64,000 nt of DNA from Microstegium vimineum. Lineage: Eukaryota; Streptophyta; Magnoliopsida; Poales; Poaceae. Where the stretch lies: assembly GCA_022036555.1 (NCBI GenBank), contig CM039120.1, positions 27,836,991 to 27,900,990 on the forward strand, read 5' to 3'. Positions 44,715 to 59,312 of the stretch are shown here, in pieces; positions within the stretch are counted from its first letter, which is position 1; every line of letters begins with the position of its first letter. Made by a program: the position numbers and the translations under genes. Below the pieces are notes generated by a model, which saw nothing but the letters and a program-made list of their open reading frames with translations, searched no databases and was not told where the DNA came from.

Positions 44715-46349
44715 TGTTGGTATTTCTTATGACTATTGGATAAATCTGCAAGCGCACAAATTATACCGCTGTAGCACTTCACCAAGGAGTATTCCGAGGT
44801 ATCGTAATTTATATTATCCCAAAGGAATGCCTTGCTAGAAATGATAATTGGATAGAGATCCTAGAGAGCACCTCAACTTTAGTACCAACTAGTATAGGGG
44901 GGTAAATGATAAATATGATAGGAAGGGGTTGATGAATAAAGAAGCTACGGTAAAGGATACTTAGAACCGACCTCAGAGACTAGCTAGGTGGGAGGACAAT
45001 GAGAAGATAACAGGGACTCCTATGTACTTCACTCTACTTCAATATACTTAGCTAGATAACTAGTCTAGACACTATAGTTTGTCTCCTCAATACAAGTATG
45101 CTAGGCGAGGGGATAGATCAGTAGGAGGACAAAACTCCACCGGACCGCGCCCTCTTCTTACGGGGGCCTTACCTTTTAAGAACTTGCCTAAGAACACGTG
45201 GTGGAATACAACGACTAGACAAGGCTGTCACCTCTTGCTAGCTAACACAAACAATCCATGCAGCAAGCGATAACCAAGGATAAGATGATGTATAAGCACC
45301 ACGCTTACACACAACTTACAACTTTGACTACGATCAAATAATCAAAGAACCCTATAACAGGCAATGATCGCATACAGGAAAGGTTACAAGGATCACAGAC
45401 TATGGGTGTGAAGGCTATTAAAGAGCAAAAGCATATAGCAAGACTATATCTAGAATAGAAATGCTCAAAGTAAACACTAAGTAAAGTAAAGAGAAAGATA
45501 TATATTGAATAAGATAAAGTCTTACAAAGAAGGAAAGATACAAGAGCTATACGAGACTCTCCAGAAGACGACTCTGGAAATCCCGAGCACAGCTCGACTC
45601 AACTCTAACTCCCACTCTAGACTAACTCCTAGAACCATCTAAGGAATAGAGCTTGTAGGCTTCTTCTTCATGATTAGAGAGGGGGGTGTGACCCTCTATT
45701 TATAGTAGGAGGTGGAGTAGGGGCTACTCCACCGCCACGTCAGCGATCCAGGGCCTTCCATTCTCCACCCTTGGATCCAACCGACCTTGGAACCGACCAA
45801 GGCATGTATGGTGGTGATCCAACACGTGGGGGAATGGTGTGCCGAATCTCCCTATGGCCAGTGGGCCCTCCCTTGCCTCCTAGGATGAGGTCCCACCAGT
45901 CAGGGATTGAGTGGGGCCTGTTTGGGCCCAAAGGTGATTCGGCCGACCCCCCCCCTGGGGGTTCTGGCCCACCTCTACTGTTCTGAGGCTGGCCCCACTT
46001 GTCATTGGTCCTAATTGCTAGTTCTGAGTTGGTTGTCACGTTTATCTCCTTGGTGTGGCCCATGGATCCGTGTGCTTCGCTTGTGAGCCGTTGAGAGGAA
46101 ACACAGAGTGATCCAATGGATAGATTCACTCTAGAGTGCCTCTCTTGGATCATGGCCGAGAGGAGAGAGCATGGTGGGCCCATATGGCTCTCCTTTGCTC
46201 CATTTGTTCATTCCTGCACTCAAACACTCATGGACATGTGGAACTAGTTATTTGATAAAGTATGCTCATGATGTGTTTGTTTATCCTTGATCCTTAGATT
46301 GGTGGCACTATTTTAGCTATGTAAAAGATGGTCATAATTTGTGCCAACA
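44715..46349 (-). repeat. 3' LTR of pol-less Athila-like element, copy 1
   Basis: 1,635 bases. Sense TATA box ACTATAAATAGAGGG near 45705. It lacks about 40 bases present in the partner LTR near 53941-53981 and also present in copy 2, so this is a deletion in this LTR. Confidence 0.9.
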
Positions 46350-47820
46350 GGATCCCCGAAGCTTAACCTTTGCTCGTCTCGAGCAAACAATCAAACTTAG
46401 CTTGATGGATCAGGAGTTGCTACTATGCTTCATATTTCAAGAGTACTAAGTCTACAACAATCATACTTCTCTTTTGAATGGAAAAGTTAGCAATAAAGAC
46501 TCATCCATATTACCTTAGTCCTTCATGGGGCTTATAGCTTTATCCTTTGTCTTGAGAGGTTGAGAGATAGAACAACTTGACTTGAGGACTAGTTTTCTCA
46601 TTCTTTGACAAGTTTCATATCGGAGGTTTTGTAAGGTTTTGTAAAAGAAAACTTAGTGTTCCTCAAATGGTACTCTCGAGTCGCTCATAAGGTGTATGAT
46701 TCCTCACCAAGGCATATATTAAAGTTTGCCTTCTTTCTTCCTATCTCTAAAGCTTATGTGGAGCTATAGGTAGGGATCAAAGATGTAGCAAACTTACCTT
46801 GCATATATTGTAAAGTCAAATTCCGGATCCGAGGAGAGAAGTGTCATACTCTTAGATCAAGATGTGCAAGTGTGTGGAAACATGGCAAATGATCAATACT
46901 CCTATATGTGGATAATCTCTCTTTCCTAAAATTATTTTTGAGACATAGCTATCTGTTTCATTTTTCTATGAGCTTTGAAGATGCTCATTCATTTCATCAT
47001 TTTTTTTCTTTTTTTTCAAGAGAGCTTTGGAAATGCTCATAAAGATTAGGACCTTAGAATGCCCTTGAATTTTTTCATAATTTTTCATATTCTATGTCTC
47101 ATTTACTAGCACTATACTAGAGAGAGAGTTTTTCTACTTAGAGCATGGAGTATGAACTATGTAGAAATGTGAGGCATGTTTCTGCGTACTTCCAGTGTAG
47201 AAGCAACATGTATATGTGGCGTGTACATGATCTTGATCTTGGGAGCATGATAAATCTCTCAACAAGGGTCACAAAACTTGACCAAACTCAACATAAAGCA
47301 AGCAACTTATGTAGAAAGCTTATATCATGAAAGATCATGTATGGCTTTGGTAGGAATTGTCACCATTGAGGAACATCAAAGTGTTTTTATCATTTTAATA
47401 AATAAGACTCCGATAGTCATTCTTGCTTAGAACAAAATTATAGCAGCTCTTATCTTATCATATCATGTCTCACAACAACTTAGACTTAGTTACGGAATTT
47501 GCAACCCACAAAAGTTTGAGGTTTATGATGGTCTCTTTTAAGCCAAATAATCCATACTTAAAGAAGTACCAAGTTGTAAACTAAGTTCTAGAGAAACACT
47601 TAGCAGAGCAACTATTCATCATTTCCATAGGAGATATTAATTTTCATGGAATATGTGAGAGTAGAGTAAGAGAAAGTCTTTTTATTTTATTTTATTTTAT
47701 TTTATCATATGCAATTTTTTAAATGCAAAGTTAAGATAAGCACGAGAATGCATAAGTGTAAATGCTGAAATTAAAAACTTACCTTAGTGGGGGAGAGAAT
47801 CTCCCCGAGCTTGTCTTTGC
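46350..47820 (-). other. 3' non-coding region and polypurine tract, copy 1
   Basis: The polypurine tract reads CTTCGGGGATCC on the minus strand (46350-46361). The rest is AT-rich with no coding signal, ending at the stop of the ATHILA-like ORF. A TTTTA run lies at 47680-47706. Confidence 0.7.
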
Positions 47821-49260
47821 TTAATAATGCAGCGGATGTGGATGTTGTTGCCGCCAAAAGTCCCAATACCGCTGTTGTTCTTCTTGTATTGCTTGAATGT
47901 TCTCGGCGGTTTGCTGGATGATGCGTGTTGTTTCATCGTGCTCAACACGCAACTCACCCAGGATGTTGGTGAGGTGATCGAATTCTTGCCGCAGCCCACG
48001 ATGCTCCCTGTCTCGTGTGGATGAGAAGGATGCTCGTGCTTGTTGCGGCCGTGATGGTCGAGGAGGCATGTCACTTGAAGTGTGCATGGGATCGGAAGAT
48101 GCATCTTCTTCCTCCTCACCAATAGCTCCTCAAGAAGGACCACCTTGCTCAAGATGAACAAAGTGTAGCCCCTCCTGAGCTCTCCTGTTTGAGCCTGCAA
48201 AATCTCTTTGCCCACTTCCTTGATCTAAATTAAGGGTTAGTTTGCGGGTCCTATACAATTGAAGTTGCCTATTTGGAAGAGGCACCTCAATTGTATGGCC
48301 ATTGTAAATCATTTTTAAAACACCATTGGAATCTCTTTTTAGCATTTGAACGTGAGCAAGATATTGTTCTGAGAACATTGCTAAAGGAGCAGAGATGTAA
48401 ACAAAGGGGTTTGTGCCATTTAGCAAACTCATGGATTCAGCAAGACGAGTAATTAAATATGTGAATTGAATAGACACATTACTCTCAATTGAACTTTGCC
48501 AAAATTCCACTAAATATTTCACAGGAGAGATTCACATTTTGTTGACCATGGCATAAAGTAGTTTTAGTTCCATGTCACTTATCAAGTTAGCATTACTTCT
48601 AGGAAACAAAGTCATTTTCATCCAAAGAAGCATGAAACAGAGAGTTGGGTTGTGAACTTCCTCAGGCTTAGGATTTGAGCAATCTTTTAGAGTAGATATA
48701 GAGAACCAAAATTTCCTTTTGTTGAAACTACACATGGCAAGGTCTAAATCAATCAAACATGAATTATCAAAACCCAGAGCAACACTTAGATGGTTCCAAG
48801 ACAGACTAAGGTTTTGATTAAACATGTGAAAGGAAATTCCAACATTAGAGATTTGGAGAGAGCTTAGAAATTCTGCGGTGAGCAACTCAATTCCAAATTC
48901 TTCTATTTGCCAAAAGCTAGACCAACCAATAGAGGTAAACATAGTTTCGAATTCGGTGGTCATACCTGCGTTGGAGAGAAGACTCAGATCCAATCTCCAT
49001 GTGTGCTCAAAAGATCGATCCCGAAGAGAAAGGTACCTCTGATACTCTAGTCGGTTGAACCAGAGTCCACTTTGCTGATCATAGGTTGTCGATGGGGGGT
49101 ACCAATAATGCCTCAACATGTGGTACCTCTGTTGGTACTTCCTCCTCCTGAGGGTGTTCTGCGATTTGGAGGTTCTCCCATGTGTATCGGGCCGAACCTC
49201 CCCTTGTTCTTCTTTGGGAAGTATCCTCGGATTGGTGGGAGCGTCAGGATGAGCTCCCAC
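47821..49260 (-). pseudogene. ATHILA ORF-1-like gene with C-terminal coiled coil
   Basis: One frame from about 49260 to 47821, with stops at 48532 and near 48130, about 480 codons. Core motifs: RYLSLRDRSFEHTWRLDL, TTEFETMFTSIGWSSFW, ELLTAEFLSSL, ISFHMFNQNLSLSWNHL, GFDNSCLIDLDL. These resemble the plant ATHILA ORF-1 family, found in Athila retrotransposons, function unknown. The end is a predicted coiled coil (LRQEFDHLTNILGELRVEHD, AENIQAIQEEQQRYW). Two stops mean this copy is probably inactive. Confidence 0.65.
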
Positions 49261-50488
49261 TCATAGCTTGCTTCATTTTCTTGAATGCGGATGTCAATGG
49301 GTTCTTCATCTTCTAGAGATGAAGAGGGACAAAAGAGCAAGACTAGAAAGGGATATGTGTATGTGGAGTGGATTTCTAGTTTGCCTTGTGGGGAGAAGTT
49401 TGAGCTAAGAGAAGCTTGATGAAGATAGGAGATCTTCTTGTGGGCTAGTGAGAGCAACACTACTTCTATTTGAGAGCTAAAAACTTCTCTTGAATGTAGA
49501 GAGGAGAGAGCAAGGCAAGGAGTCTTGAACTAGAACTGAATTCTTGTGGAGGTGTGAGGAATGAAGCTCTCCTTGCATGGGGTTTTATAGGGGAAGGAAG
49601 TGGCACCAAGGGGGTGCCATGGAGTGGTCGGCCAAACACTCTTTGGGCATGCCCTTGGGTGCCATGATCACATGTCTAGTGGATGCCTTACACAAAGCAA
49701 AAGAGAGAGAAGGAGGTGACACAAAGTGGTCGGCCATCCCTTAAAAGTTGAGATTCCACTCATGCTTTTTCTAGTGCTTGGTGAAAGGTGAAAGGTGAAA
49801 GATGTGATATGATGTGATCGAAAGCTGAGCTAAAGTGGTCAAGATTCTCCTCTTTAAACAAAGGATAGTGGGGGACAAAAGGTGTGTCATGCTTTGGTTG
49901 AAAGTGATTGATGTGTTTTCTTTTTCAAAGCATGACAAAGTGAAAGTGAAAGTTGGTTCCCCACTTTGGACATGGAGTAGTGGGAGACAAGGATGTGCCA
50001 TGCTTTAACCAAAAGAGATTAATGTAGCTTAAAGCATGACAAGACAAAAGAGACGTCTCCCAAAGCAAGAATCTGAAATTTGGGAAGCCCACCTCCCAAA
50101 TCATGAGATGCTTGGACAAAGGATGGTGGAGAGGAAAAGAGGGATCAAGATGGGGCCTCTAGGGTGTTCGGCCGAACCCCTAGTGCTCCATTTTATTTTT
50201 CTTTTTCTTTTATAAAGGTCCCTAAATGATCCTTAATTAAATAAGCCAAAGTGGGATGCATAAAGGTGTTCGGCCGAACACCCCTATGACCCTACTTTTT
50301 GTCAAGTTTTAGTGCTAAACTAATTCTCACATTTTATTTAATCTAACTTTAGTTTTCTGAATTTTAAGTATGAAATAAATTAAAGGTTTGAACTAAATTG
50401 TATAAGGGAAATAAAAGATAACTACCGATTTACCTTTCGGCGAAGGCTCCTTGATTTTAAGTCCTCGGAGTGGGACTCTCCTTCTTGT
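49261..50488 (-). other. Spacer between gag-protease and ATHILA-like ORF
   Basis: 1.2 kb, no domain. Contains direct repeats of TTCGGCCGAA (50167-50176 and 50269-50278) and several words shared with the LTR. Open frames here are short. Confidence 0.55.
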
Positions 50489-52669
<2,181 letters not shown>

Positions 52670-52797
52670 ACACTGTCTGGCTTCACAAGAAAGGAAGACA
52701 CAGACAGGGGTAAGCCCCTATGACTAATTGATAACTAAGTTAATGAGAATCTCTGGATTCAATCTAATTAAAATTTCTTGGCTAAGCTTTCCATGGC

Positions 52798-52814
52798 AAC
52801 GGCGCCAGAAATGC
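52798..52814 (-). other. Primer-binding site, tRNA-Asp type, copy 1
   Basis: Minus strand: TTTCTGGCGCCGTTGCC, the complement of the plant tRNA-Asp 3' end, just inside the 5' LTR. Confidence 0.85.
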
Positions 52815-54490
52815 TTGTTGGTATTTCATATGACTATTGCACAAATCCGCAAGCGCACAGATTATACTGCTGTAGCACTTCACCAAAGAGTATTCCGAGG
52901 TATCATAATTTATATTATCCCAAAGGAAAGCCTTGCTAGAAATGATAATTGGATAGAGATCCTAGAGAGCACCTCAACTTTAGTACCAACTAGTATAGGG
53001 GGGTAAATGATAAATGTGATAGGAAGGGGTTGATGAATAAAGAAGCTACGGTAAAGGATACTTAGAACAAACCTCAGAGACTGGCTAGGTGGGAGGACAA
53101 TGAGAAGAGAACAGGGACTCCTAAGTACTTCACTCTACTTCAATATACTTAGCTAGATAACTAGTCTAGACACTAGTTTGTCTCCTCAATACAAGTATGC
53201 TGGGCGAGGGGATAGATCAGTAGGAGGACAAAACTCCTACCAGACCGCGCCCTCTTCTTACACGGGCCTTACCTTTTAAGAACTTGCCTAAGAACACGTG
53301 GTGGAATACAAGGACTAGACAAGGTTGTCACCTCTTGCTAGCTACCACAAACAATCCGTGCAGCAAGCGATAACCAAGGATAAGATGATGTATAAGCACC
53401 ACGCTTACACACAACTTACTACTTTGACTACGATCAAATAATCAAAGCATCCTATAACAGACAATGATTGCATACGAGAAAGGTCACAAGGATCACAGAC
53501 TATGGGTGTGAAGGCTATTAAAGATCAAAAGCATATAGCAAGACTATATCTAGAATAGAAATGCTCAAAGTAAATACTAAGTAAAGTAAAGATAAAGATA
53601 TATATTGAATAAGATAAAGTCTTACAAAGAAGGAAAGATACAACAGCTATACCAGACTCTCCAGAAGATGACTCTGGAAATCTCGAGCACAGCTCGACTC
53701 AACTCTAACTCCCACTCTAGACTAACTCCTAGAACAATCTAAGAAATAGAGCTTGTAGGATTCTTCTTCATGATTAGAGAGGGGGTGTGACCCTCTATTT
53801 ATAGTAGGAGGTGGAGTAGGGGCTACTCTGGCGCCATGTCAGCGATCCAGGGCCTTCCATTCTCCACCCTTGGATCCAACCGACCTTCGAACTGACCAAG
53901 GCATGGATGGTGGTGATCCAACACGTGGGGGAAAGGTGTGGCGGTTGGGGGGAGCCTAACCGACCTAGGGGGCATTTGGCCGAATCTCCCTATGGCCAGT
54001 GGGCCCTCCTTTGCCTCCTTGGATGAGGTCCCACCAGTCAAGGACTGAGTGGGGCCTATTTGGGCCCAAAGGTGATTCGGCCGAACCCCCCCCTTGGGGG
54101 GTCTGGCCCACCTCTGCTGTCCTGAGGGTGGCCCCACTTGTCATTGGTGCTAATTGCTGGTTCTGAGTTGGTTGGCACGTTTATCTCCTTGGTGTGGGCC
54201 CATGGATCCGTGTGCTTCGCTTGTGAGCCACTGAGAGGAAACACAGAGTGATCCAATGGATGGATTTCACTCTAGAGTGCCTCTCTTGGATCATGACCGA
54301 GAGGAGAGAGCATGGTGGGCCCATATGGCTCTCCATTGCTCCATTTGTTCATTCCTGCACTCAAACACTCATGGACATGTGGAACTAGTTATTTGATAAA
54401 GTATGCTCATGATGTGTTTGTTTATCCTTGATCCTTGGATTGGTGGCACTATTTTAGCTATGTAAAAGATGGTCATAATTTGTGCCAACA
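52815..54490 (-). repeat. 5' LTR of pol-less element, copy 1
   Basis: 1,676 bases, TGTTGGTATTTC...TGTGCCAACA, pair of 44715-46349. Sense TATA box ACTATAAATAGAGGG near 53800. Contains TTCGGCCGAA at 54076-54085. Confidence 0.92.
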
Positions 54491-55394
54491 GGTATCGCCA
54501 TCTGAAGATTTCCTGGTGGCAACTGCATGGTTGGAGAGGATGTAGTATGATGTGTCATTGGGATCATCGGCTGTGCATGTATTGCCAATGCCATGGGGAC
54601 CTTCCACGCTGCATTGTTATCTTGGATCGATCTAGAGTCAGCAGATGGACTTAGAGGCATCTCATATCCCCACCAGCTGGCGAGAGTTAATTGACTCTTC
54701 ATTGCAGGTCCTGACATCGCCGATGCCATCGGATCTGTGTTCAATCGAGTGATGCTTACAGGGCTCGATCTTGGCGGCGTAACCTCATCGGTAGACGGAT
54801 TCACAGGTTGGGAAGATGCCATTGGAACCGCCGATGGAGTTGTAGTAGATGCCGATCCAGGTTGATGATACGATGGACCAACATACTGGGGTGTCTGTCC
54901 CTCTTTAAAAGATTGCATAACAGCATTGTATACAGTGTTGGACAACACATTGGAGTGGCTAATTAACGCATAATTTAGTGCAGAATTAACCATCTCTTGT
55001 AATTTATCAGGACTGACGTCGAAAGTGACTCGCCGTGGCAACGGTGGATCTTGCTTCTGGATAGCTTCGCCGCTCCTATTTAAGCTGAAGGACTTCAGAT
55101 ATAACTGCTTGTACTCCTCCATAGCCTTCAGTAGATGCCGATCCAGGTTGATGATACGATGGACCAACATACTAGGCTGCCTGTCCCTCTTTGAAAGATT
55201 GCATAACAGCATTGTATACAGTGTTGGACAACACATTGGAGTGGCTAATTAACGCATAATTTAGTGTAGAATTAACCATCTCTTGTAATTTACCAAGACT
55301 AGCGTCGAAAGTGACTCGCCGTGGCAACGGTGGATCTTGCTTCTGGATAGCTTTGCCACTCCTATTTAAGCTCAAAACGCGGAACTTGCAAATT
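54491..55394 (-). pseudogene. Tat gag N-terminal region, first piece, with internal duplication
   Basis: Frame 55375-54454 encodes the gag start: SLNRSG-AIQKQDPPLPRRVTFD, LQEMVNS-LNYALISHSNVLS, NTVYNAVMQSFKEGQ, followed by a Ser/Thr/Pro-rich part. A segment of about 240 bases is present twice in direct orientation (54848-55090 and 55132-55373), offset about 283 bases, so the gag start is repeated. No ATG-based start is certain. Confidence 0.7.
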
Positions 55395-56004
55395 TGACAC
55401 AGATCTTGTAGATGCAGCCCGTCGAAACTTTGTAAGAACTCATGGATAAACTAGAACTAATGCGATAAAAGTAGATTTTGCTGGAAAAGTAGGTAAAAGT
55501 AATTGAATTGTTTGATTTATTATATATATTTTACACCACCCTTCGGTACATATTTATACCCCAGTAAGAGGAGTTGTAAATAGACACGACTCATATCTTT
55601 CTAAACAAAACTCCTATTTTTAAGGAAATAAACAACTCGTGCAAGAGCCGGACTCAAACTATAATAATAATAATGCATAAAATCACCAGTTTCCATATCT
55701 GTCTTCCTTACGATGAAACCTTCCATCGACAAACTTCTTCCAATCTCCAACCCTCTTCTATTACCATCGGCAGCTTTCTATTGTTGTCAGCCACGTCATC
55801 CTGCATCCATCGGCAATACCTTCCTATCGGCAAGTAGCCTTCTTCTTCCCTTGACGTCTCTTCAATCAAATTCACTATCAACAACCTCCTTTGCTTCCAT
55901 CGGTAATCTAACCGATAGTATCTTGATGCCGATATGGAATAGTGACCATCTCCTTGCCGACCAGCGTATTCGGTTCATATTGACACATACCAAAAACAGT
56001 GTCA
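55395..56004 (-). repeat. 5' LTR of Tat element
   Basis: 610 bases, plus strand TGACACAGATC...AAACAGTGTCA, giving TGACAC/GTGTCA inverted ends. Sense TATA box GGTATAAATATG near 55550. No partner LTR is present at the other end of the element. Confidence 0.6.
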
Positions 56005-57384
56005 ATAGGATCTATTTGGACCAACAACATACACTAGCATTGGAGGGAACAAGTATGGATTTGTCATAGTGGATGATCTTACAAGATACACTTGGTATTC
56101 TTTCTAAATGACAAGAGTGATACATTTGCCACCTTCAAATCTTTTGTCAAGAGATGTCACAATGAGTTTGAAACAACCATCAAGAAAGTGAGAAGTGACA
56201 ATGGAAGTGAATACAAGAGTTGAAGATCTATGTGATGAATTGGGAATCAAACATCAACTCTCGGCCAAGTACACTCCACAATAAAATGGCCTCGTTGAGC
56301 GGAAGAATAGAACATTGGTTGATATGGCAAGATCTATGCTTAGTGAGTACAATGTGAGTCAATCCTTTTGGGCCGAAGCTATCAACACCGCTTGCTACTC
56401 TAGCAATCGGTTGTATTGTCATCCATTGATAGAGAAGACTCCATATGAGCTATTGAATGGAAGAAAGCCCAACATTGCATACTTTAGAGTCTTTGGGTGC
56501 CAATGCTACATCTTCAAGAAAGGCACAAGACTTGGGATGTTTGACAAGAAGTGTGATGAAGGGTTCTTACTTGGTTACTCAACCACAAGCAAAGCCTATA
56601 GAGTTTGGAATTCGGCTAGTGGTATCAAGTGCTCAACTCACCTCAAATGCAAGCTAGTGGTTCTCAAGTGCAAGATCAACAAGTTGCTAGTTCATCTCAA
56701 CCAAGATCAAGCAAACAATTCCCTATCATTCAACCAACCAACATTGCAAGAGATCACCCTATTGATCAAATAGTTGGTGACATTACAAGTGGTGTTCAAA
56801 CAAGATCAAGATTGGCATCCTTTTGTGAGCACTACTCCTTTGTATCATACATAGAGCCAACAAAGATTGATGAAGCCCTACAAGATGTTGATTGGGTCAA
56901 TGCTATGCATGAAGAGCTCAACAATTTCATTAGGAACCAAGTTTGGGAACTAGTTGAAAGACCCAAGAACTACAATGTGATTGGCACAAGATGGGTATTT
57001 AGAAACAAGCAAGATCAAGATGGTATAGTTGTGAGGAACAAAGCAAGATTGGTAGCTCAAGGATACACTCAAGTTGAGGGTCTTGACTTTGGAGAAACCT
57101 ATGCACCAGTTGCAAGATTAGAGGCAATTAGAATTCTATTGTCCTATGCATGTGCACACAACATCAAGCTATACCAAATGGACGTGAAGAGTGCTTTCTT
57201 AAATGGATACATCAATGAGCTAGTATATGTTGAGCAACCTCCCAGATTTGAAGATGACAAGAAGCCCAACCATGTGTACAAATTGAGGAAGGCTCTATAT
57301 GGCTTGAAGCAAGCACCTAGAGCATGGTATGAAAGATTGAGGGACTTCCTTCAATCTAAAGGGTTCATTATGGGGAAGGTTGAT
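56005..57384 (+). pseudogene. SIRE-type Copia integrase and reverse transcriptase fragment
   Basis: Begins inside integrase (DLFGPTTYTSIGGNKYGFVI, VDDLTRYTW), broken by several stops up to 56300 (including PQ-stop-NGLVERKNR). It is then open through SFWAEAINTACYSSNRLY, GCQCYIFKK, and the RT start (RWVFRNKQDQDGIVVRNKAR, QVEGLDFGETYAPVARLEAI, QMDVKSAFLNGYINELVYV, KALYGLKQAPRAWYERL). It is cut at 57384, before the YVDD motif, by an LTR. It may be the continuation of the gag at 19831-20893. Confidence 0.82.
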
Positions 57385-58574
57385 TGTCGGTGTCTAAAAT
57401 GGTGGGGTCTAGACGGCCAACGAGTAAATTTCTAAGTGTGTCGGAGTTCGGATGGTTACGCTCGAAGAACACAGAGGTTTATACTGGTTCGGGCACGAAC
57501 GCCCTACGTCCAGTGTGTTGCAGGGTCGTATTACCGAGCGTGGAGAGCTCGTAGAGGGGAGCTACAAGCTTTGGTGAGAAAGGGAAGCGCCTTCCGAGGT
57601 CTCGTGCGCATGAGGTTCTTGGTTCTGATGTGTGCTCGCGTGTGTGCGAGTTTGAGTGTGTGTGAATGAATGTCGGGATGTCGAGTCCCTTAGACTGGGG
57701 GTCCATTCTCTCCCTTTATATGTAGGGAGAGACGGAGGAGTACAGTAGAGAGAGAGAGAGGAGGAGTGAACGCGGGCTCGGCTTGGGCTGCTGCCGAGGG
57801 TGGGCTTTGTCCTGATTATGTCTTCCTTCTTGAGGACGATTGCGCCAGTAGACACATGTCCGGGTCCTGTTCGTCCTTGTTAGCTGTAGCCATGCGTGTT
57901 GTGACCGGGGACTCCCCTGTTCCCTTACCTGGACGTGGGCTAGGGCTGGTCGCACAGGATCGGGTACCCCCGTGTTCCGTCATACAGGGTTGAGGACGCC
58001 CTAATTCCTATTGGAGTGTCCGTCGGAGGCATGGCGCGAGTGTAGTGTGCGGAAGTAGCCGGTTAGGTAGCACAAGACCTTGTACTGCAGGGTGAATAGA
58101 GGATGGCATGGCGAATTACACCTTGAACCCCATCCCTGAGGACGGAGGGTACTGTGCACCTTTTGACTATGTGGGCTAGGACGCCCCTGGACACTGGTGG
58201 TGACGAGACCTCTGAGGGCAGGGAGAACGTCACGGATGACGTCGCCCTAGTCCAAACGAGGCGGAGGAGCCCCCGAGGGTGGATGGCGTCACGGATGACG
58301 CTGTCTTGGCTCGGGCGAGGCGGAAGAGCCCCCGAGGGTTGATGACGTCTTGGATGACGCCGTCTTTGCTCGGTTGAGGCCGGGGAGCCCCCGAGGGTTG
58401 ATGACGTCACGGATGACGTCGCCCTGGCTCGGACGAGGCGGAAGAGCCCCCGAGGGTTGATGACGTCACGGACGACGCCACCTTGGCTCGGACGAGGCAG
58501 GGAGAGCCTCCGATGGTTGATTTTGTTTTTGTGGAGTCTGGTAAATTGGGTACCCTGTTTCTAGGTATCCGAGA
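57385..58574 (-). repeat. 3' LTR of a second Tat-type non-autonomous element
   Basis: 1,190 bases, plus strand TGTCGGTGTCTAAAATGG...GTATCCGAGA, the reverse of the LTR family at 20894 and 31712. Sense TATA box CATATAAAGGGAG near 57713. About five array units with TGACGTCA at 58402-58409 and 58461-58468. It is inserted in Copia RT. Reversed polypurine tract follows from 58575, so it is the 3' LTR. Confidence 0.88.
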
Positions 58575-59312
58575 GTAGCCCCCGAGCCTTCGATGTAGTG
58601 GTGGACTACACCGGAGGTTTCCGAGAGCGCTTATGGTGGTTTGTTTTGATTTTTTGATTCCGGTGGGTGCGCGCAAGCGCACCCGATGGGCGTAGCCCCC
58701 GAGGCCTTAGGAGGGAGATTTTTCCTCCTAAGGGCTTATCCGGAAGACGTGTACAGTGCATGACCCTTCGCTCCCCTCTTGAGGTGGAGAGGGAGCGGTC
58801 TACTCCGTACGTCAGAGCCGGGGCTCTGGTTGCACGCCAGCCCTGCTGCGGGTTGCACTGTTGGCCTCGGGCTGTTGTGCCCGGGGATGACGAGTCGGTG
58901 CTGCACCGTGCTGTCTTTCGGCCTGTACGGGCGATTGACCGGTCGAGGACACGTTTGTCCGGTTTTGGGGTCTGACTGCGCCCCTTCTTCCCCCCGTATC
59001 CCAAAAGTGGATGTGACGTGTCTTCCTCGTTCGAGGAGCGGTGCCAGAGCACTGCTTGCTCTATGGTTAAGACTCCGAATGGCACGTCCTGAGCCACCAG
59101 TCTGCTTGTCCATTTATAGCCTTGCTCCCCCCTCTTGAAGTGGGTGCAGTCGCACAGTGAGATGTGGTTGGGAGGCGGTGCTGTAACTTCACGGGCCGGC
59201 TGCCGCGTGAGTGCCCTGGCCGGCTATAAATAGGGGCGGTCGCCTGTGGGGAGATGCACATCCGCACATTATGGCTTGCCCTAGATTCTTCCTCTGAGGT
59301 CCCGTCGGAGAG
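58575..59312 (-). mobile_element. 3' internal region of second Tat-type element
   Basis: Reverse match of 30975-31711, including polypurine tract and both TATA boxes. No ORF with a domain. Cut at 59312 (…GTCGGAGAG) by insertion of the next element. The rest of this Tat copy lies outside the window. Confidence 0.8.

Noticed and set aside
48130..49260. Host gene disrupted by the element
   Set aside because: Located in sense inside the element between protease and polypurine tract, and motifs match the ATHILA ORF-1 type. An element gene is the simpler reading.
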